The notes: generated by a model not told the origin, from the sequence alone. Counted from the first letter of the stretch, positions 27,320 through 36,224 are shown. The stretch: DNA of 64,000 nt from JABMMZ01 sp040403495 (GCA_040403495.1 JBBAKM010000001.1:62001-126000), one strand, 5' to 3'. A program made the numbers and translations.

Positions 27320-28834
27320 ATGAATTCCGAAAAAGTGTTTTTAATGATATTAGATGGTTGGGGTATTGGTAAAAAAGATTTTACCGATGGTATTTATAAT
27401 GCTCGAACCCCTTTTATCAATCAACTCTATCAAACAGTACCCAATACAACTTTAACGACGTTTGGGAATGAAGTTGGTTTGCCCAATGGTCAAATGGGGA
27501 ATAGCGAAGTTGGGCACATGAATATTGGGGCGGGTAGGGTAGTGTGGCAACAACTCGCTTTGATTAATAAAAAATTCGAAGATGGTTCAGCCGCCAATGA
27601 AGAGGAAATAGTGAAGTTGGCAAATTATTGTATTGACAATCAAAAACCTCTGCACCTCATCGGATTAGTGAGTGATGGTGGCGTTCATAGCAGTATTGAA
27701 CATTTAATTCAATTGTGTCATATTTTTACACAAAAAGGAGTGGCGCACATTTATATTCATGCGTTTACAGACGGAAGAGATACCGATCCACAATCAGCAT
27801 TGCAATATTTGAGTTATTTGGAATCTGCTATTGAAAATTCGAATGCAAGAGTAGTTTCTATTATTGGTCGATATTTTGCAATGGATAGAGACAAACGATG
27901 GGCAAAAACCAAGAAAGCATACAAGTTAATGGTTGATGGTTTGGGAGAAGCTTTCAACACGACTTCTGAAGCCATAAACGCGAGTTATAAAAACGGAATT
28001 ACAGATGAATTTATTGAACCTTGTACTATTAACGGCACTGAGGCGACGAAAATAAAAGATGGTGATGCTGTTTTTTGTTTTAATTTCAGGACAGACCGCG
28101 GTCGTCAAATTACGCAAGTACTTACACAACAAAATAACCATGAATTCGGAATGCACACCAAACAGCTGTATTTCGCCACCATGACAGAGTATGATAAAAC
28201 ATACCAAAATATACATGTTGTTTTTAAGTCGAACGATATTTCCGAAACCCTAGGAGAGGTTATTAGCAAACATGGCAAAACACAACTTCGAAGTGCTGAA
28301 ACCGAGAAATATCCCCATGTAACTTTCTTTTTTTCAGGAGGTAGGGAAGAACTATTTGAAGGCGAAGAGCGATTAATGGAACCGTCTCCCCAAGTTTCAA
28401 CTTACGATTTACAACCCGAAATGAGCGCCTTACCGTTGACCGATAAAATATTAAATGCCTTGGAAACACAGTCATATGATTTCATTTGTTTGAATTTTGC
28501 CAATACCGATATGGTTGGGCATACAGGTGTGTGGGATGCAATTGTTAAAGCCGCAGAAACAGTAGACAGTTGTGCTCATAAAATTGTAGAAAAAGGATTG
28601 AGCAAAGGGTATCAATTTATCATAATAGCCGACCACGGAAATTCTGATGAGGCCAAAAATCCTGATGGTAGTCCCAATACTGCACACAGCATGAACCCTG
28701 TTCCTTGTTTTATTTTGTCAGACAAGTGTAAAGCCATTGCAGGGAAAGGGAAATTGGCAGATGTGGCACCAACTATTCTTAAAATGATGGGTTTGGAAAA
28801 ACCCAAAGCAATGGATGGTATAGCTTTGTTTTAG
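27320..28834 (+). CDS. gpmI: 2,3-bisphosphoglycerate-independent phosphoglycerate mutase
   Basis: 504 residues, alkaline-phosphatase superfamily, two-Mn enzyme of glycolysis. MILDGWGIG holds the first metal Asp. GNSEVGHMNIGAGR holds the phosphoserine, DGRDTDP and IIGRYFAMDRDKRW line the substrate site, and ADHGNSDE with HSMNPVPCF gives the remaining metal ligands. Its stop overlaps the convergent membrane-protein gene by 4 bases. Confidence 0.96.
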   Translation: MNSEKVFLMILDGWGIGKKDFTDGIYNARTPFINQLYQTVPNTTLTTFGNEVGLPNGQMGNSEVGHMNIGAGRVVWQQLALINKKFEDGSAANEEEIVKLANYCIDNQKPLHLIGLVSDGGVHSSIEHLIQLCHIFTQKGVAHIYIHAFTDGRDTDPQSALQYLSYLESAIENSNARVVSIIGRYFAMDRDKRWAKTKKAYKLMVDGLGEAFNTTSEAINASYKNGITDEFIEPCTINGTEATKIKDGDAVFCFNFRTDRGRQITQVLTQQNNHEFGMHTKQLYFATMTEYDKTYQNIHVVFKSNDISETLGEVISKHGKTQLRSAETEKYPHVTFFFSGGREELFEGEERLMEPSPQVSTYDLQPEMSALPLTDKILNALETQSYDFICLNFANTDMVGHTGVWDAIVKAAETVDSCAHKIVEKGLSKGYQFIIIADHGNSDEAKNPDGSPNTAHSMNPVPCFILSDKCKAIAGKGKLADVAPTILKMMGLEKPKAMDGIALF

Positions 28835-29769
28835 TTTGAATCTATTACGTGAGCGTCGAAGTTTTCTTCTTCGTTGTCTTCATTTCCGTGCTCAGTATAT
28901 CTGTAGTATAAGGCACTTAATGCTGCAAAAATAAATGCTCCCGATAAGCCACCTATTATCAATGAAAAGCCTTGGTTTATTATAAAAGAAACCGTTAATA
29001 GGTTTTCATTGTTGCCCAATGCCAAATTGATGATAAGCGAAAAAATGCCTGTAACCATAGAAGTGGCTATTACAAAAACAATTCCTATTAAAAAGATTAA
29101 TCCTGCTCTTTTGAAAGTTATTTTTTCGAAACTAAAGCCAAATGCCTCACTCATGCTTAAGTTATCATGAATGATAGCCGGAAGAACTAAAGCGAATCTG
29201 ACCATCATAATTAAAAGGATAAAGAAACCTATAAAGCCAATAATTGCAGCAATTGCTACAGAAATGGATCCGATGATGAATATAATGGCAAAAAATAATC
29301 CAAAAGAAGCAACGATAAAAAAGTTAAGTAAAAGATAAATGCCAATTGTTCTGAAAACAAGATTTAAACTTACTTGACGATAGATGTCTATCAAGTTATA
29401 GGATTTGTTAAAAATGACGTTCTCGTTTATTTTCAAAAAAGCGACGTAAGACCAAATATTAAGAATTAAACTTATTGTTATTGCCAAAACAATTAAAGGC
29501 ACATTAACATCTCCAAACAATGCAAAGATTGCTTCATAAGGATTTGAGCCTTTGTCAAGGTTCTGTAATGATTCTTGAAAGTTGGTTTGAAAATTACTTA
29601 AATCATCGAAAGACCAACCAAGACCTTGAAGGATTAGAGGTATGGCAATGGCAAATGTAACTAGACTTATAAGGATGCTCGTGAGTAAATGGCGCACTAA
29701 TACTTTTTTGAAAAGTTGCATAGATGCCTCAAAAACTTGACCACGAAAAGATTGTAATAGTTGATTCAT
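28831..29769 (-). CDS. Multi-pass membrane protein of unknown function
   Basis: 312 residues with six or seven hydrophobic segments and an acidic C-terminal tail (HGNEDNEEENFDAH). The arrangement resembles the glycerophosphoryl-diester-phosphodiesterase membrane-domain or DUF4013-like families, but I see no signature that fixes it. It is divergent from a GT2 glycosyltransferase gene. Confidence 0.65.
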   Translation of the reverse strand: MNQLLQSFRGQVFEASMQLFKKVLVRHLLTSILISLVTFAIAIPLILQGLGWSFDDLSNFQTNFQESLQNLDKGSNPYEAIFALFGDVNVPLIVLAITISLILNIWSYVAFLKINENVIFNKSYNLIDIYRQVSLNLVFRTIGIYLLLNFFIVASFGLFFAIIFIIGSISVAIAAIIGFIGFFILLIMMVRFALVLPAIIHDNLSMSEAFGFSFEKITFKRAGLIFLIGIVFVIATSMVTGIFSLIINLALGNNENLLTVSFIINQGFSLIIGGLSGAFIFAALSALYYRYTEHGNEDNEEENFDAHVIDSN

Positions 29770-29837
29770 GCCTCAACATTATGTAAACTTATTGAAAACT
29801 GCAAATTTTTTAAGGGGAAAATGTAGATATTATAGAT

Positions 29838-29845
29838 TAAATTTG
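29838..29845 (+). promoter_or_regulatory. -7 element of the GT2 gene
   Basis: TAAATTTG 8 bases before the ATG at 29854. Confidence 0.55.
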
Positions 29846-29853
29846 CACCTTTT

Positions 29854-30594
29854 ATGATTAAGAATAAAAAGGTTACCGTTGTTTTGCCTGCTTATAATGC
29901 CGCTGCAACATTGGAGAAAACATACAAAGAAATTCCAATGGATATAGTGGATGAAGTGGTTTTGGTGGATGATAATAGCAAAGATGAAACCATGCAAAAA
30001 GCCAAAGATTTAGGCATTAAATATGTGATTAGGCATGAGGTAAACAGAGGTTATGGAGGCAATCAAAAAACCTGTTATAACAAGGCCTTAGAAATTGGGT
30101 CAGACATCATTATAATGGTGCATCCCGATTACCAATATACACCCAAATTGATAGAAAGTATGGCTTATCTTATTGCCAATGAAGTCTATCCGGTAGTGTT
30201 TGGTAGTCGTATTTTAGGTAAAGGCGCTTTGAAAGGTGGTATGCCAATTTACAAATACATTGCAAACCGTATTTTAACATTGTTTCAAAATATACTCATG
30301 GGACAGAAACTTTCTGAATACCACACTGGTTACAGAGCGTTTGATAAGAAAATATTTGAAAAAATAAACATTGAAGCCAATTCTGATGATTTTATATTCG
30401 ACAATCAAATGATTGCACAAGTATTTAACGCCAATTTTGATATTGCTGAAATTACCTGCCCAACCAAATATTTTGACGAAGCCAGCAGTATCAACTTTAA
30501 ACGCAGCAGCATTTATGGTTTGGGTGTATTGAAAGTGTCGGTTTTATACCGCCTCAACAAATGGGGAATTTATACCTCGCCTATTTTTAAGTAG
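29854..30594 (+). CDS. Glycosyltransferase family 2 (dolichol-phosphate-mannose-synthase-like)
   Basis: 246 residues, GT-A fold: VTVVLPAYNAAATL at the start, VVLVDDNSKDET, and MVHPDYQYTP where the DxD-type Asp sits in HPDYQY. YHTGYRAF and the FDNQMIAQ helix follow as in polyprenol-phosphate sugar transferases. No C-terminal membrane helices. Acceptor unknown. Confidence 0.88.
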   Translation: MIKNKKVTVVLPAYNAAATLEKTYKEIPMDIVDEVVLVDDNSKDETMQKAKDLGIKYVIRHEVNRGYGGNQKTCYNKALEIGSDIIIMVHPDYQYTPKLIESMAYLIANEVYPVVFGSRILGKGALKGGMPIYKYIANRILTLFQNILMGQKLSEYHTGYRAFDKKIFEKINIEANSDDFIFDNQMIAQVFNANFDIAEITCPTKYFDEASSINFKRSSIYGLGVLKVSVLYRLNKWGIYTSPIFK

Positions 30595-30874
30595 GTGGGT
30601 TTAAGTTCAGTATTTTTTGATTGTTATTTTAATCCGAATTTGGTTTAAACTTCACTGAGATTAACAAGTAACAAAGCCTTAATTGATTTTTAATTCTCAT
30701 TTACTTGTTTCTAAATAATAGCCAATACCTATTCCGAATTGAAATACAGTTGCAACTTTTTCCTGCAAACTATTAAAATACTTTTGATTTATTTTTTTCA
30801 TGTAGTTTTTGAAAATGAAATTTAAGTAAAAAATTTTTAATTTCTATAGAATAAGTAACAGTTTAGATTGTTTT
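30595..30874. other. Intergenic region with possible barrel remnant
   Basis: 280 bases between the GT2 gene and an outer-membrane protein gene. Apart from the short minus-strand frame listed at 30697-30801 nothing is recognised. Confidence 0.4.
30697..30801 (-). pseudogene. Short frame resembling the C-terminus of a beta-barrel
   Basis: A 34-codon minus-strand frame, starting MKKINQKYF and ending QFGIGIGYYLETSK. The last strand looks like the closing strand of an outer-membrane barrel. It may be the end of a deleted barrel gene or a chance small frame. Confidence 0.3.
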
Positions 30875-31564
30875 TTAAAATAAATAACCTGCTTTAAAAT
30901 TTAAAATTAATGACCTAGTGTTGGGTTTATAATAATTATCGAATATAAAACTCTTATCTTGGTTGTTTTGTGTAAGATTGACTTTATTACGATAAATATT
31001 AAATGAGTTATCCAATCCTAAAACATATCTTTTCTTTAAGATGCAATTAATTGAGAATCCAATACTTAATCCAATATTGTTTTTGTAGTTTGATATTGCG
31101 GTAAAAGGCTTATAATTAGGAGTTGCACTCCTTTTAAAATGCCAATATATTTCTTCCCCAATACCCCATCTGTAATTTACTCCAATATAAGGCATAAAAA
31201 AAAGTTGATTTTTTAGCTTTATGTTAGCACCAAAGGCGATTTTTGCATGATTGTATTGTGTAGAAAGATCATCTCCTTGTTGAATTGTAAGATTATTGGG
31301 TTGGCGTGTTTTGTACAAATTAATATTATACTGATTATATTGTTTGTAATAATGATATTCCGCTTTAAAAAAAACTTTTCTTGATTTTGCAATTCGTGTA
31401 TAAGCAAAAGTAGTGTTGTTTAAATCATATCCATATTTTAAGCCCGCATTGTTAAATAAACTGGTAAATACTCTTCCAATTTCAATCATATTTAATTTAT
31501 CTTTAGCAGAGATAGTATTAATAACGAATAATGGTAAAATCAATATAAAGTGATTTATTTTCAT
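30875..31564 (-). CDS. Secreted or outer-membrane beta-rich protein
   Basis: 229 residues with a signal peptide (FILILPLFVINTISAK) and repeated amphipathic strands, ending RSLILNFKAGYLF like a barrel's last strand. No family recognised. It overlaps the upstream lipoprotein gene by 4 bases, so the two are coupled and may work together at the outer membrane. Confidence 0.6.
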   Translation of the reverse strand: MKINHFILILPLFVINTISAKDKLNMIEIGRVFTSLFNNAGLKYGYDLNNTTFAYTRIAKSRKVFFKAEYHYYKQYNQYNINLYKTRQPNNLTIQQGDDLSTQYNHAKIAFGANIKLKNQLFFMPYIGVNYRWGIGEEIYWHFKRSATPNYKPFTAISNYKNNIGLSIGFSINCILKKRYVLGLDNSFNIYRNKVNLTQNNQDKSFIFDNYYKPNTRSLILNFKAGYLF

Positions 31565-31938
31565 TTTTTTTCTATTTCTAAAACTTCTCCAAAATGTAAA
31601 TAATTAATCCCTGGATCTGCCAGATTATCCATGCACCGATAAAGAGAGTTAATCACTTTAACTTTAACATAAAAAGCCTGACTCAAAGGATATTGGTTTA
31701 AATTTAAATTATTGGGTTTAATATTACAAAAATAATTTTCTCCAGTTTTTGGGTCAGTTAAGGGGATTTTTAATACCTTAGCACAATCAGTATTGCTTGC
31801 TCCCCAAAACACAAAATATGCATTGTCAGATTCTACAGTAAATGGGAATTTCTCTTCATATTCATCCTCAATTGGATCTTTACATGAATTCAGTATAGAA
31901 ATGCTTAAAATTATTATGAAAAAAAATTTATAATTCAT
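31561..31938 (-). CDS. Small lipoprotein of unknown function
   Basis: 125 residues: signal FFIIILSISILNSC with lipobox Cys, then a compact domain containing four more cysteines (NTDCAK, YFCNI, YRCMD), which could form disulfides outside the cytoplasm. It is the first gene of a two-gene operon with the barrel-like protein at 30875. Confidence 0.6.
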   Translation of the reverse strand: MNYKFFFIIILSISILNSCKDPIEDEYEEKFPFTVESDNAYFVFWGASNTDCAKVLKIPLTDPKTGENYFCNIKPNNLNLNQYPLSQAFYVKVKVINSLYRCMDNLADPGINYLHFGEVLEIEKK

Positions 31939-32262
31939 AATTAATAAATTGGTCTATTAATATTCAAAAAAGAAAATGAGAAAAACAAGTCTTTTTCAAA
32001 ATCACATCATTGTGAAGTTCTTTCAAAAGAAGTATAAACTCCAACTAAACAGCCGTATTGCAATATAATTATAATATAATTGCTTTTTTTTGAAATTTAT
32101 AAATCACATTAATGTGGTATAAACGGAGCATTAAAAACCAGAAAAATTATTAATTAATTAAAGATTTTTAATGCTTTTATTTAACTCATGTTGCTCAAAA
32201 ACGTCATTTTTTTTGGTTGATTTGAAAAAAGTTGAAATAAATTAACAGTTTTTTAACTACAA
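31939..32262. other. Intergenic region with two similar palindromes
   Basis: 324 bases with no gene seen. ATCACATCATTGTGA at 32001-32015 and ATCACATTAATGTGG at 32103-32117 are two similar dyads about 100 bases apart. GCAATATAATTATAATATAATTGC lies between them. They could be operators for either neighbouring minus-strand gene; there is no direct evidence. Confidence 0.35.
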
Positions 32263-33279
32263 CTACTTACAGTAGTTTAGAATATATTTTGTGGCATCTT
32301 TAAAGCCAATGTTTTCTGCTTTTTTCCAATCGCTACAAGCTTCCTGATTCATTTTTTGGTTTAAGTAAGCGACACCTCGTAAGGTTAAAATATTCCCCAA
32401 ATTTTCTTTCTCAAAATCCAAGGATTTGGTCAAGTAAAAAATGCTTTTTTCGTTTTGACCAGTTTGTAAGTAACAAAATCCTAAGTCGTAATAAATAGCG
32501 GTATTGGAGGGGTCGAGCATGTTAATGCTTCGCAAATCGCGAATACTTTCCTCAAATAGTTGTAATGACATAAATGCATCTGCACGGTTTAACAAAGCCA
32601 ATAAATTGGATGGTTCATACAGTAAAACCACATTGTAAGCGTCTATAGCCTTCATAAACATTGAAGCATCGTAGTAAATATTGCCTTTCATCATCCAAGC
32701 ACTGGTGTCAAACTTGTTGATTTGTATGGCTTTATCAATGTCTTTTATAGATAGGTCAATGGAGTCAATCGCCAAATAATACAAGGCTCGTTTTTTTATA
32801 ACAGTAACATTGTTTGGGTCTTGACTGATAAATTCTGTGCAATATTCAGCCGCTTTGGCATAATCTTGCATTTCTTCCATCAGTTGAATTAGGCTTTTTA
32901 AAACTTCAATGGTATTGGATTGAGATTGTTTGTAAATTAAGTAATCGCCTTCGGCAAAGGTGTAATTCTTGAGTGCATGGTGACAAATAGCGCGGTATAA
33001 ATAGGCTTCATTTTTATTGGCATTCAACAAAATACATTGATTAAAATCGACCAATGCGATATTCGGTTTTTGAAGCATTAGGTAGCTAGAACCCCTGTAA
33101 AAATAGAGTTCCGCATCGCGGTTATTACTCTCTAAAGCTTGGTTAAAGGTGCTTATTGCTGAGGTGTAATCTCTGTTTTGGAAATAGCCCATCCCTTTGT
33201 CAAACAATGATTGAGCAAAAAGGGCATTTGTGCCAATCAAAAGTAGGAAAAGAGCTGTTTTGAAAAATTTATTCATCAC
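32263..33279 (-). CDS. Secreted TPR-repeat protein
   Basis: 338 residues: signal peptide (FKTALFLLLIGTNALFAQ) followed by about eight tetratricopeptide repeats, such as GMGYFQNRDYTSAISTFNQAL and NIYYDASMFMKAIDAYNVVL. It has no catalytic domain and is probably a periplasmic protein-interaction scaffold. Divergent from comB. Confidence 0.8.
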   Translation of the reverse strand: MMNKFFKTALFLLLIGTNALFAQSLFDKGMGYFQNRDYTSAISTFNQALESNNRDAELYFYRGSSYLMLQKPNIALVDFNQCILLNANKNEAYLYRAICHHALKNYTFAEGDYLIYKQSQSNTIEVLKSLIQLMEEMQDYAKAAEYCTEFISQDPNNVTVIKKRALYYLAIDSIDLSIKDIDKAIQINKFDTSAWMMKGNIYYDASMFMKAIDAYNVVLLYEPSNLLALLNRADAFMSLQLFEESIRDLRSINMLDPSNTAIYYDLGFCYLQTGQNEKSIFYLTKSLDFEKENLGNILTLRGVAYLNQKMNQEACSDWKKAENIGFKDATKYILNYCK

Positions 33280-33350
33280 TTTTTAAAGTTAATTGCAAAA
33301 ATGCAACCAAAAAATTTTATAATTTTAAAATAGATATCTACTATTGTGGA

Positions 33351-34070
33351 ATGTTTCAGATAGAAGTCCTATTAAGTCCTGCATTATTGCCATACCATCA
33401 AGTACAAAACAAACATGTGATAGTGGTTGATATATTAAGAGCAACCTCCACTATAGTAACCGCCATTAATGAAGGGGCCAATCATGTAAAAACGGTTTTG
33501 AATGCTGAAGAAGCTGCTGAACTTAAGGGAGAGGGTTACCTGAGTGCAGGGGAGCGAAATGGGGCTAAAATGGAAGGGTTCGATATGGGGAATTCGCCGT
33601 TTGAATGTATGGAGGGTAAAGTGTTGAATCAAAAGTTAGCGTTAACCACCACCAACGGAACCAAGTGTTTTAATGCGGCACAAGAGGCTGGCGCACAAAC
33701 CATATTGGCAGGTAGTTTTTTGAATTTGGACGCAACGGTTGATTGGTTAATCAATCATCCTGTCGATTGTATCGTTTTATGCGCTGGATGGAAAAACAAA
33801 GTAAATCTCGAAGATACGTTGTATGCGGGATTGTTAACGCAACGGTTGATTGATAGCAATGTAGCAACAACGGAGGATGATGGGGCTTTAATGGCTATGG
33901 ATATTTTAAAAATGGCTGGTTCAGACTTTGCCGATTATTTAAAAAAATCTTCCCATTACCAAAGGCTGTCTCATTTGCACCATCACGAAGACATGGTTTA
34001 CTGCTTAAAGCAATCCACTATTGAAGTAGTAGTAGGGATGAAAGACAATGTGCTAGTCAAGTTTTTATAG
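33351..34070 (+). CDS. comB: 2-phosphosulfolactate phosphatase
   Basis: 239 residues; Mg-dependent hydrolysis of 2-phosphosulfolactate to sulfolactate. VDILRATSTI, LSAGERNGAKMEGFDMGNSP and LTTTNGTKCF are the conserved ComB motifs. In archaea this is a coenzyme M step. In Bacteroidota the role is unclear and could feed sulfonate or sulfonolipid metabolism. No comA or comC homologue lies nearby. Confidence 0.88.
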   Translation: MFQIEVLLSPALLPYHQVQNKHVIVVDILRATSTIVTAINEGANHVKTVLNAEEAAELKGEGYLSAGERNGAKMEGFDMGNSPFECMEGKVLNQKLALTTTNGTKCFNAAQEAGAQTILAGSFLNLDATVDWLINHPVDCIVLCAGWKNKVNLEDTLYAGLLTQRLIDSNVATTEDDGALMAMDILKMAGSDFADYLKKSSHYQRLSHLHHHEDMVYCLKQSTIEVVVGMKDNVLVKFL

Positions 34071-34074
34071 CAAT

Positions 34075-34110
34075 AAAAAAAACAATGCCTTTTGAACATT
34101 GGTTTTTTTT
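34075..34110. terminator. Bidirectional terminator between convergent genes
   Basis: AAAAAAAACAATG, a 9-base loop and CATTGGTTTTTTTT form a hairpin with one bulge and A/T runs on both sides, suited to stop comB and the minus-strand lipoprotein gene. Confidence 0.7.
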
Positions 34111-34128
34111 AAAAGAGTTTAAGTATTC

Positions 34129-34584
34129 TTATTTTTTAGCGTAAGTAGAAGTTATAGTGTAGTTTATACCACCTATTAGTTCGCTGATACTTACTTTTAA
34201 TTGAGTTGAAGTTAAAGCAAGTACTTTGTATGATTCACCGTCAACTGTTAAGATAGTCTCATCTGAGTTAAATGACCAAGGAAGCGTTTGTGTTTGTGGG
34301 TCAGCTGGGTCACATTTAGTAGCCCCTTCGTCATAAATGATGGTATTGTTTGTGTTGTATTTTTCAATATTGTCTTTTTCGCAATTGTCTAATTGAGCAT
34401 AAATGTCAGAAATAGACGTGCCGCCAAATGACAAAGGAGGATCGATAGTGATGGCAGTTGTTTGCCAATAGTGAGCCGTTAATAGTTCTGTTTTAGTTGG
34501 TTGTTTTACATCATCTGTATCGTCTCCAGAACAGCCGATAAAAAGGGAACTTAAGATAAGTGTGGCGAATAATATTTTTTTCAT
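34129..34584 (-). CDS. Small lipoprotein, lipocalin-like
   Basis: 151 residues. The lipobox is SLFIGC, then an acid-rich linker and a domain with LLTAHYWQTTAI, SFNSDETILTVDG and YKVLALTSTQLKVS, the pattern of lipocalin-like Bacteroidota lipoproteins. The ATG at 34584 gives a normal signal peptide; an ATG two codons upstream is equally possible. TAAATTTG lies about 17 bases upstream. Confidence 0.65.
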   Translation of the reverse strand: MKKILFATLILSSLFIGCSGDDTDDVKQPTKTELLTAHYWQTTAITIDPPLSFGGTSISDIYAQLDNCEKDNIEKYNTNNTIIYDEGATKCDPADPQTQTLPWSFNSDETILTVDGESYKVLALTSTQLKVSISELIGGINYTITSTYAKK

Positions 34585-34719
34585 AATCATAATTACAAAT
34601 TTATATTATTTTTTCATTTTTACAAATATTAAAAATGAGGAAGTGTTTTAATCAACAAATGTGGTTAAAAAGTGAATTAAACACCATCGAAGATAAAACC
34701 CGCCTATTGCAAATTTGCA

Positions 34720-34727
34720 GTTATAGT
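34720..34727 (-). other. Terminal R''-like box of the array
   Basis: On the minus strand ACTATAAC just after the stop of the gene at 34734. It is the exact reverse complement of GTTATAGT at the 5' end of the same cassette (35400-35407). No full attC hairpin follows; only GCAAATTTGC is seen beyond, so the site may be truncated. Confidence 0.5.
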
Positions 34728-34733
34728 TCGTTT

Positions 34734-35381
34734 TTATTCAGTTCGTAAGGTTGGATTGTCGTTCAAGCCTATGTTTTTTAATTTATTGTCTTTGCAGTAT
34801 AGTTTAATTTTAGCTCTAATTTTTCCGTTGTCGTCCTTCTCCCCAATTCTAATTGCAAAAGTACAGTCGTCAGAATTGTCCCAATATTCAACACTTAAAT
34901 AACCATCGCCTGTCTCATCGTCATCATCAGTTTCTGAGCCTAAAAAAAACAAGGAGCCTAGTGTTGCTCTGCCTGATTTGTTGTTTATAGTTTTAAAGTC
35001 TTTGTCTAAAATTTGAAAAGTGTAATTCAGACTTGTCAAGTTGGTTCTTGTTAAGCTTAGCACAAAGTTTTTTTGGTCTTTAGTTCCTTTGAAAATTGTC
35101 TCTTTATTTAGATATAAATCTTCAGGGAAATAAACTGTGTCCTGTCCGACTAAAATGAAATTTTCAATAAGCTTTATTGGCCCGTTATATTCGGAAAGTC
35201 CTTCAATAAAAGACTTGTCGTATTGCGATTTATCCTTAATTGTAGTTTCCTGCTTCTGTTTCTCGGTCGTAACATTTTGTAAAGTGTCAACCGAGCTTTG
35301 ATCAACGTTTTTTTCTTTTGTCTGGTTGTTGCAACTCCAAAATCCAAAAGCAAATATAAATATGTAAATTGTCTGTTTCAT
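34734..35381 (-). CDS. Cassette-borne lipoprotein of unknown function
   Basis: 215 residues: signal IYIFIFAFGFWSC with lipobox Cys, a Gln/Lys/Thr-rich linker of about 40 residues, then an acidic beta-rich domain. No family recognised. The ATG is preceded by AAAAAGACGACA, similar to the leader of the next cassette. It is the last cassette of the array in transcription order. Confidence 0.65.
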   Translation of the reverse strand: MKQTIYIFIFAFGFWSCNNQTKEKNVDQSSVDTLQNVTTEKQKQETTIKDKSQYDKSFIEGLSEYNGPIKLIENFILVGQDTVYFPEDLYLNKETIFKGTKDQKNFVLSLTRTNLTSLNYTFQILDKDFKTINNKSGRATLGSLFFLGSETDDDDETGDGYLSVEYWDNSDDCTFAIRIGEKDDNGKIRAKIKLYCKDNKLKNIGLNDNPTLRTE

Positions 35382-35399
35382 TGTCGTCTTTTTAAATGC

Positions 35400-35548
35400 A
35401 CTATAACGTTTTCGGGCTTGGCAAAGGTGGCGATTTTCACCATCTCGGCTTAGCCGAGATTGATGCAGAGAACCAAACTTGGATTAACCTCCGCTGCGGC
35501 CGACTGCGGAGCACTGAACCGCCACTTTTGCCAAACCTGTGTTAAAGC
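35400..35548 (-). repeat. attC-like site downstream of the 35561 gene
   Basis: On the minus strand: R''-like CTTTAAC, arm GGTTTGGCAAAAGTGGCG, a loop with two nested palindromes, arm CGCCACCTTTGCCAAGCCC, GAAAA, and R'-like GTTATAG. The arms (35414-35432 and 35520-35538) match at 16 of 19 positions. The loop holds TCTCGGCTTAGCCGAGA (35443-35459), the palindrome also present in the broken tRNA-Asp copies, and CTCCGC/GCGGAG. Confidence 0.68.
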
Positions 35549-35560
35549 CAGTTTTTCTTG

Positions 35561-36103
35561 TCAGTCTACCGAGTATAATTGTCCCCATAAACCAATTTTC
35601 ATTTCTTTTCTAAATTCTTCTCCTATTTCATATTTTCTGTAAACTTCAAAGTCCTTAAGTTTCTTGTCGTACGAACTTATAAATTTGATTCTATGTCTTA
35701 GTTTGCCCCACTTAGTAGTATTTTCTGAATAGTCAACAACTATCCCTACAACTAAAATGTCCTTTGATTGTCCGCAATATGCATTGGTTGTTACCATAGT
35801 CGAAGTTGTCATACCAACAAAAATAGTCGATATTATTCCTGTTAGAGAAACAGTCGTAAAAATGTCTTGAAAAATCACTTTTAATCTTGAATTTGTCTTT
35901 GGATTTTGTTGTCTTATGTATTTTATATAAACCACTATCGTTCCAAATGCCGAAAATGAAATAATTGGAATAAGTAAATTATGGTAAATGATTTTCAATG
36001 ATGTTAATGTCTCAAAGTATTTAATCTTAAAAAATGGAAATAAAATAAATAATGCTATAAGCATCATTATTCCAATCGTCTTTGTTGTCGAACTTAATTT
36101 CAT
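35561..36103 (-). CDS. Cassette-borne membrane protein of unknown function
   Basis: 180 residues with about three hydrophobic segments (IGIMMLIALFILFPFF, LLIPIISFSAFGTIVVYI, VSLTGIISTIFVGM) and a soluble C-terminal part with IKFISSYDKKLKDF. No family recognised. I start at ATG 36103, with GAAGA just upstream. The longer frame to 36157 would begin inside the neighbouring attC. Confidence 0.6.
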   Translation of the reverse strand: MKLSSTTKTIGIMMLIALFILFPFFKIKYFETLTSLKIIYHNLLIPIISFSAFGTIVVYIKYIRQQNPKTNSRLKVIFQDIFTTVSLTGIISTIFVGMTTSTMVTTNAYCGQSKDILVVGIVVDYSENTTKWGKLRHRIKFISSYDKKLKDFEVYRKYEIGEEFRKEMKIGLWGQLYSVD

Positions 36104-36130
36104 TTCTTCTGTGTCGTCCTTTAAAATTAA

Positions 36131-36224
36131 CGTATAACTCGTATATACACAAGACAAACCTTCGTATATAAAACCTCTTCTTGCGTAGCTGTTGTTGTGC
36201 GTTTGGCTTTCTTTTCTGTTAAGC
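36131..36224 (-). repeat. attC-like site downstream of higA
   Basis: On the minus strand it starts with GCTTAAC, which fits RYYYAAC exactly and overlaps the higA stop codon. It ends with GTTATAC, close to GTTRRRY. The span is about 94 bases. The arms (CGCACAACAAC against GTTTGTCTTGTGTAT) pair less well than in the other sites, so this is the weakest internal site. It shares CGTATATACAC and ACAAACCTTCG with the site at 40.2 kb. Confidence 0.5.

Noticed and set aside
36104..36157. Longer N-terminus for the 35561 cassette gene
   Set aside because: It would begin inside the neighbouring attC hairpin.
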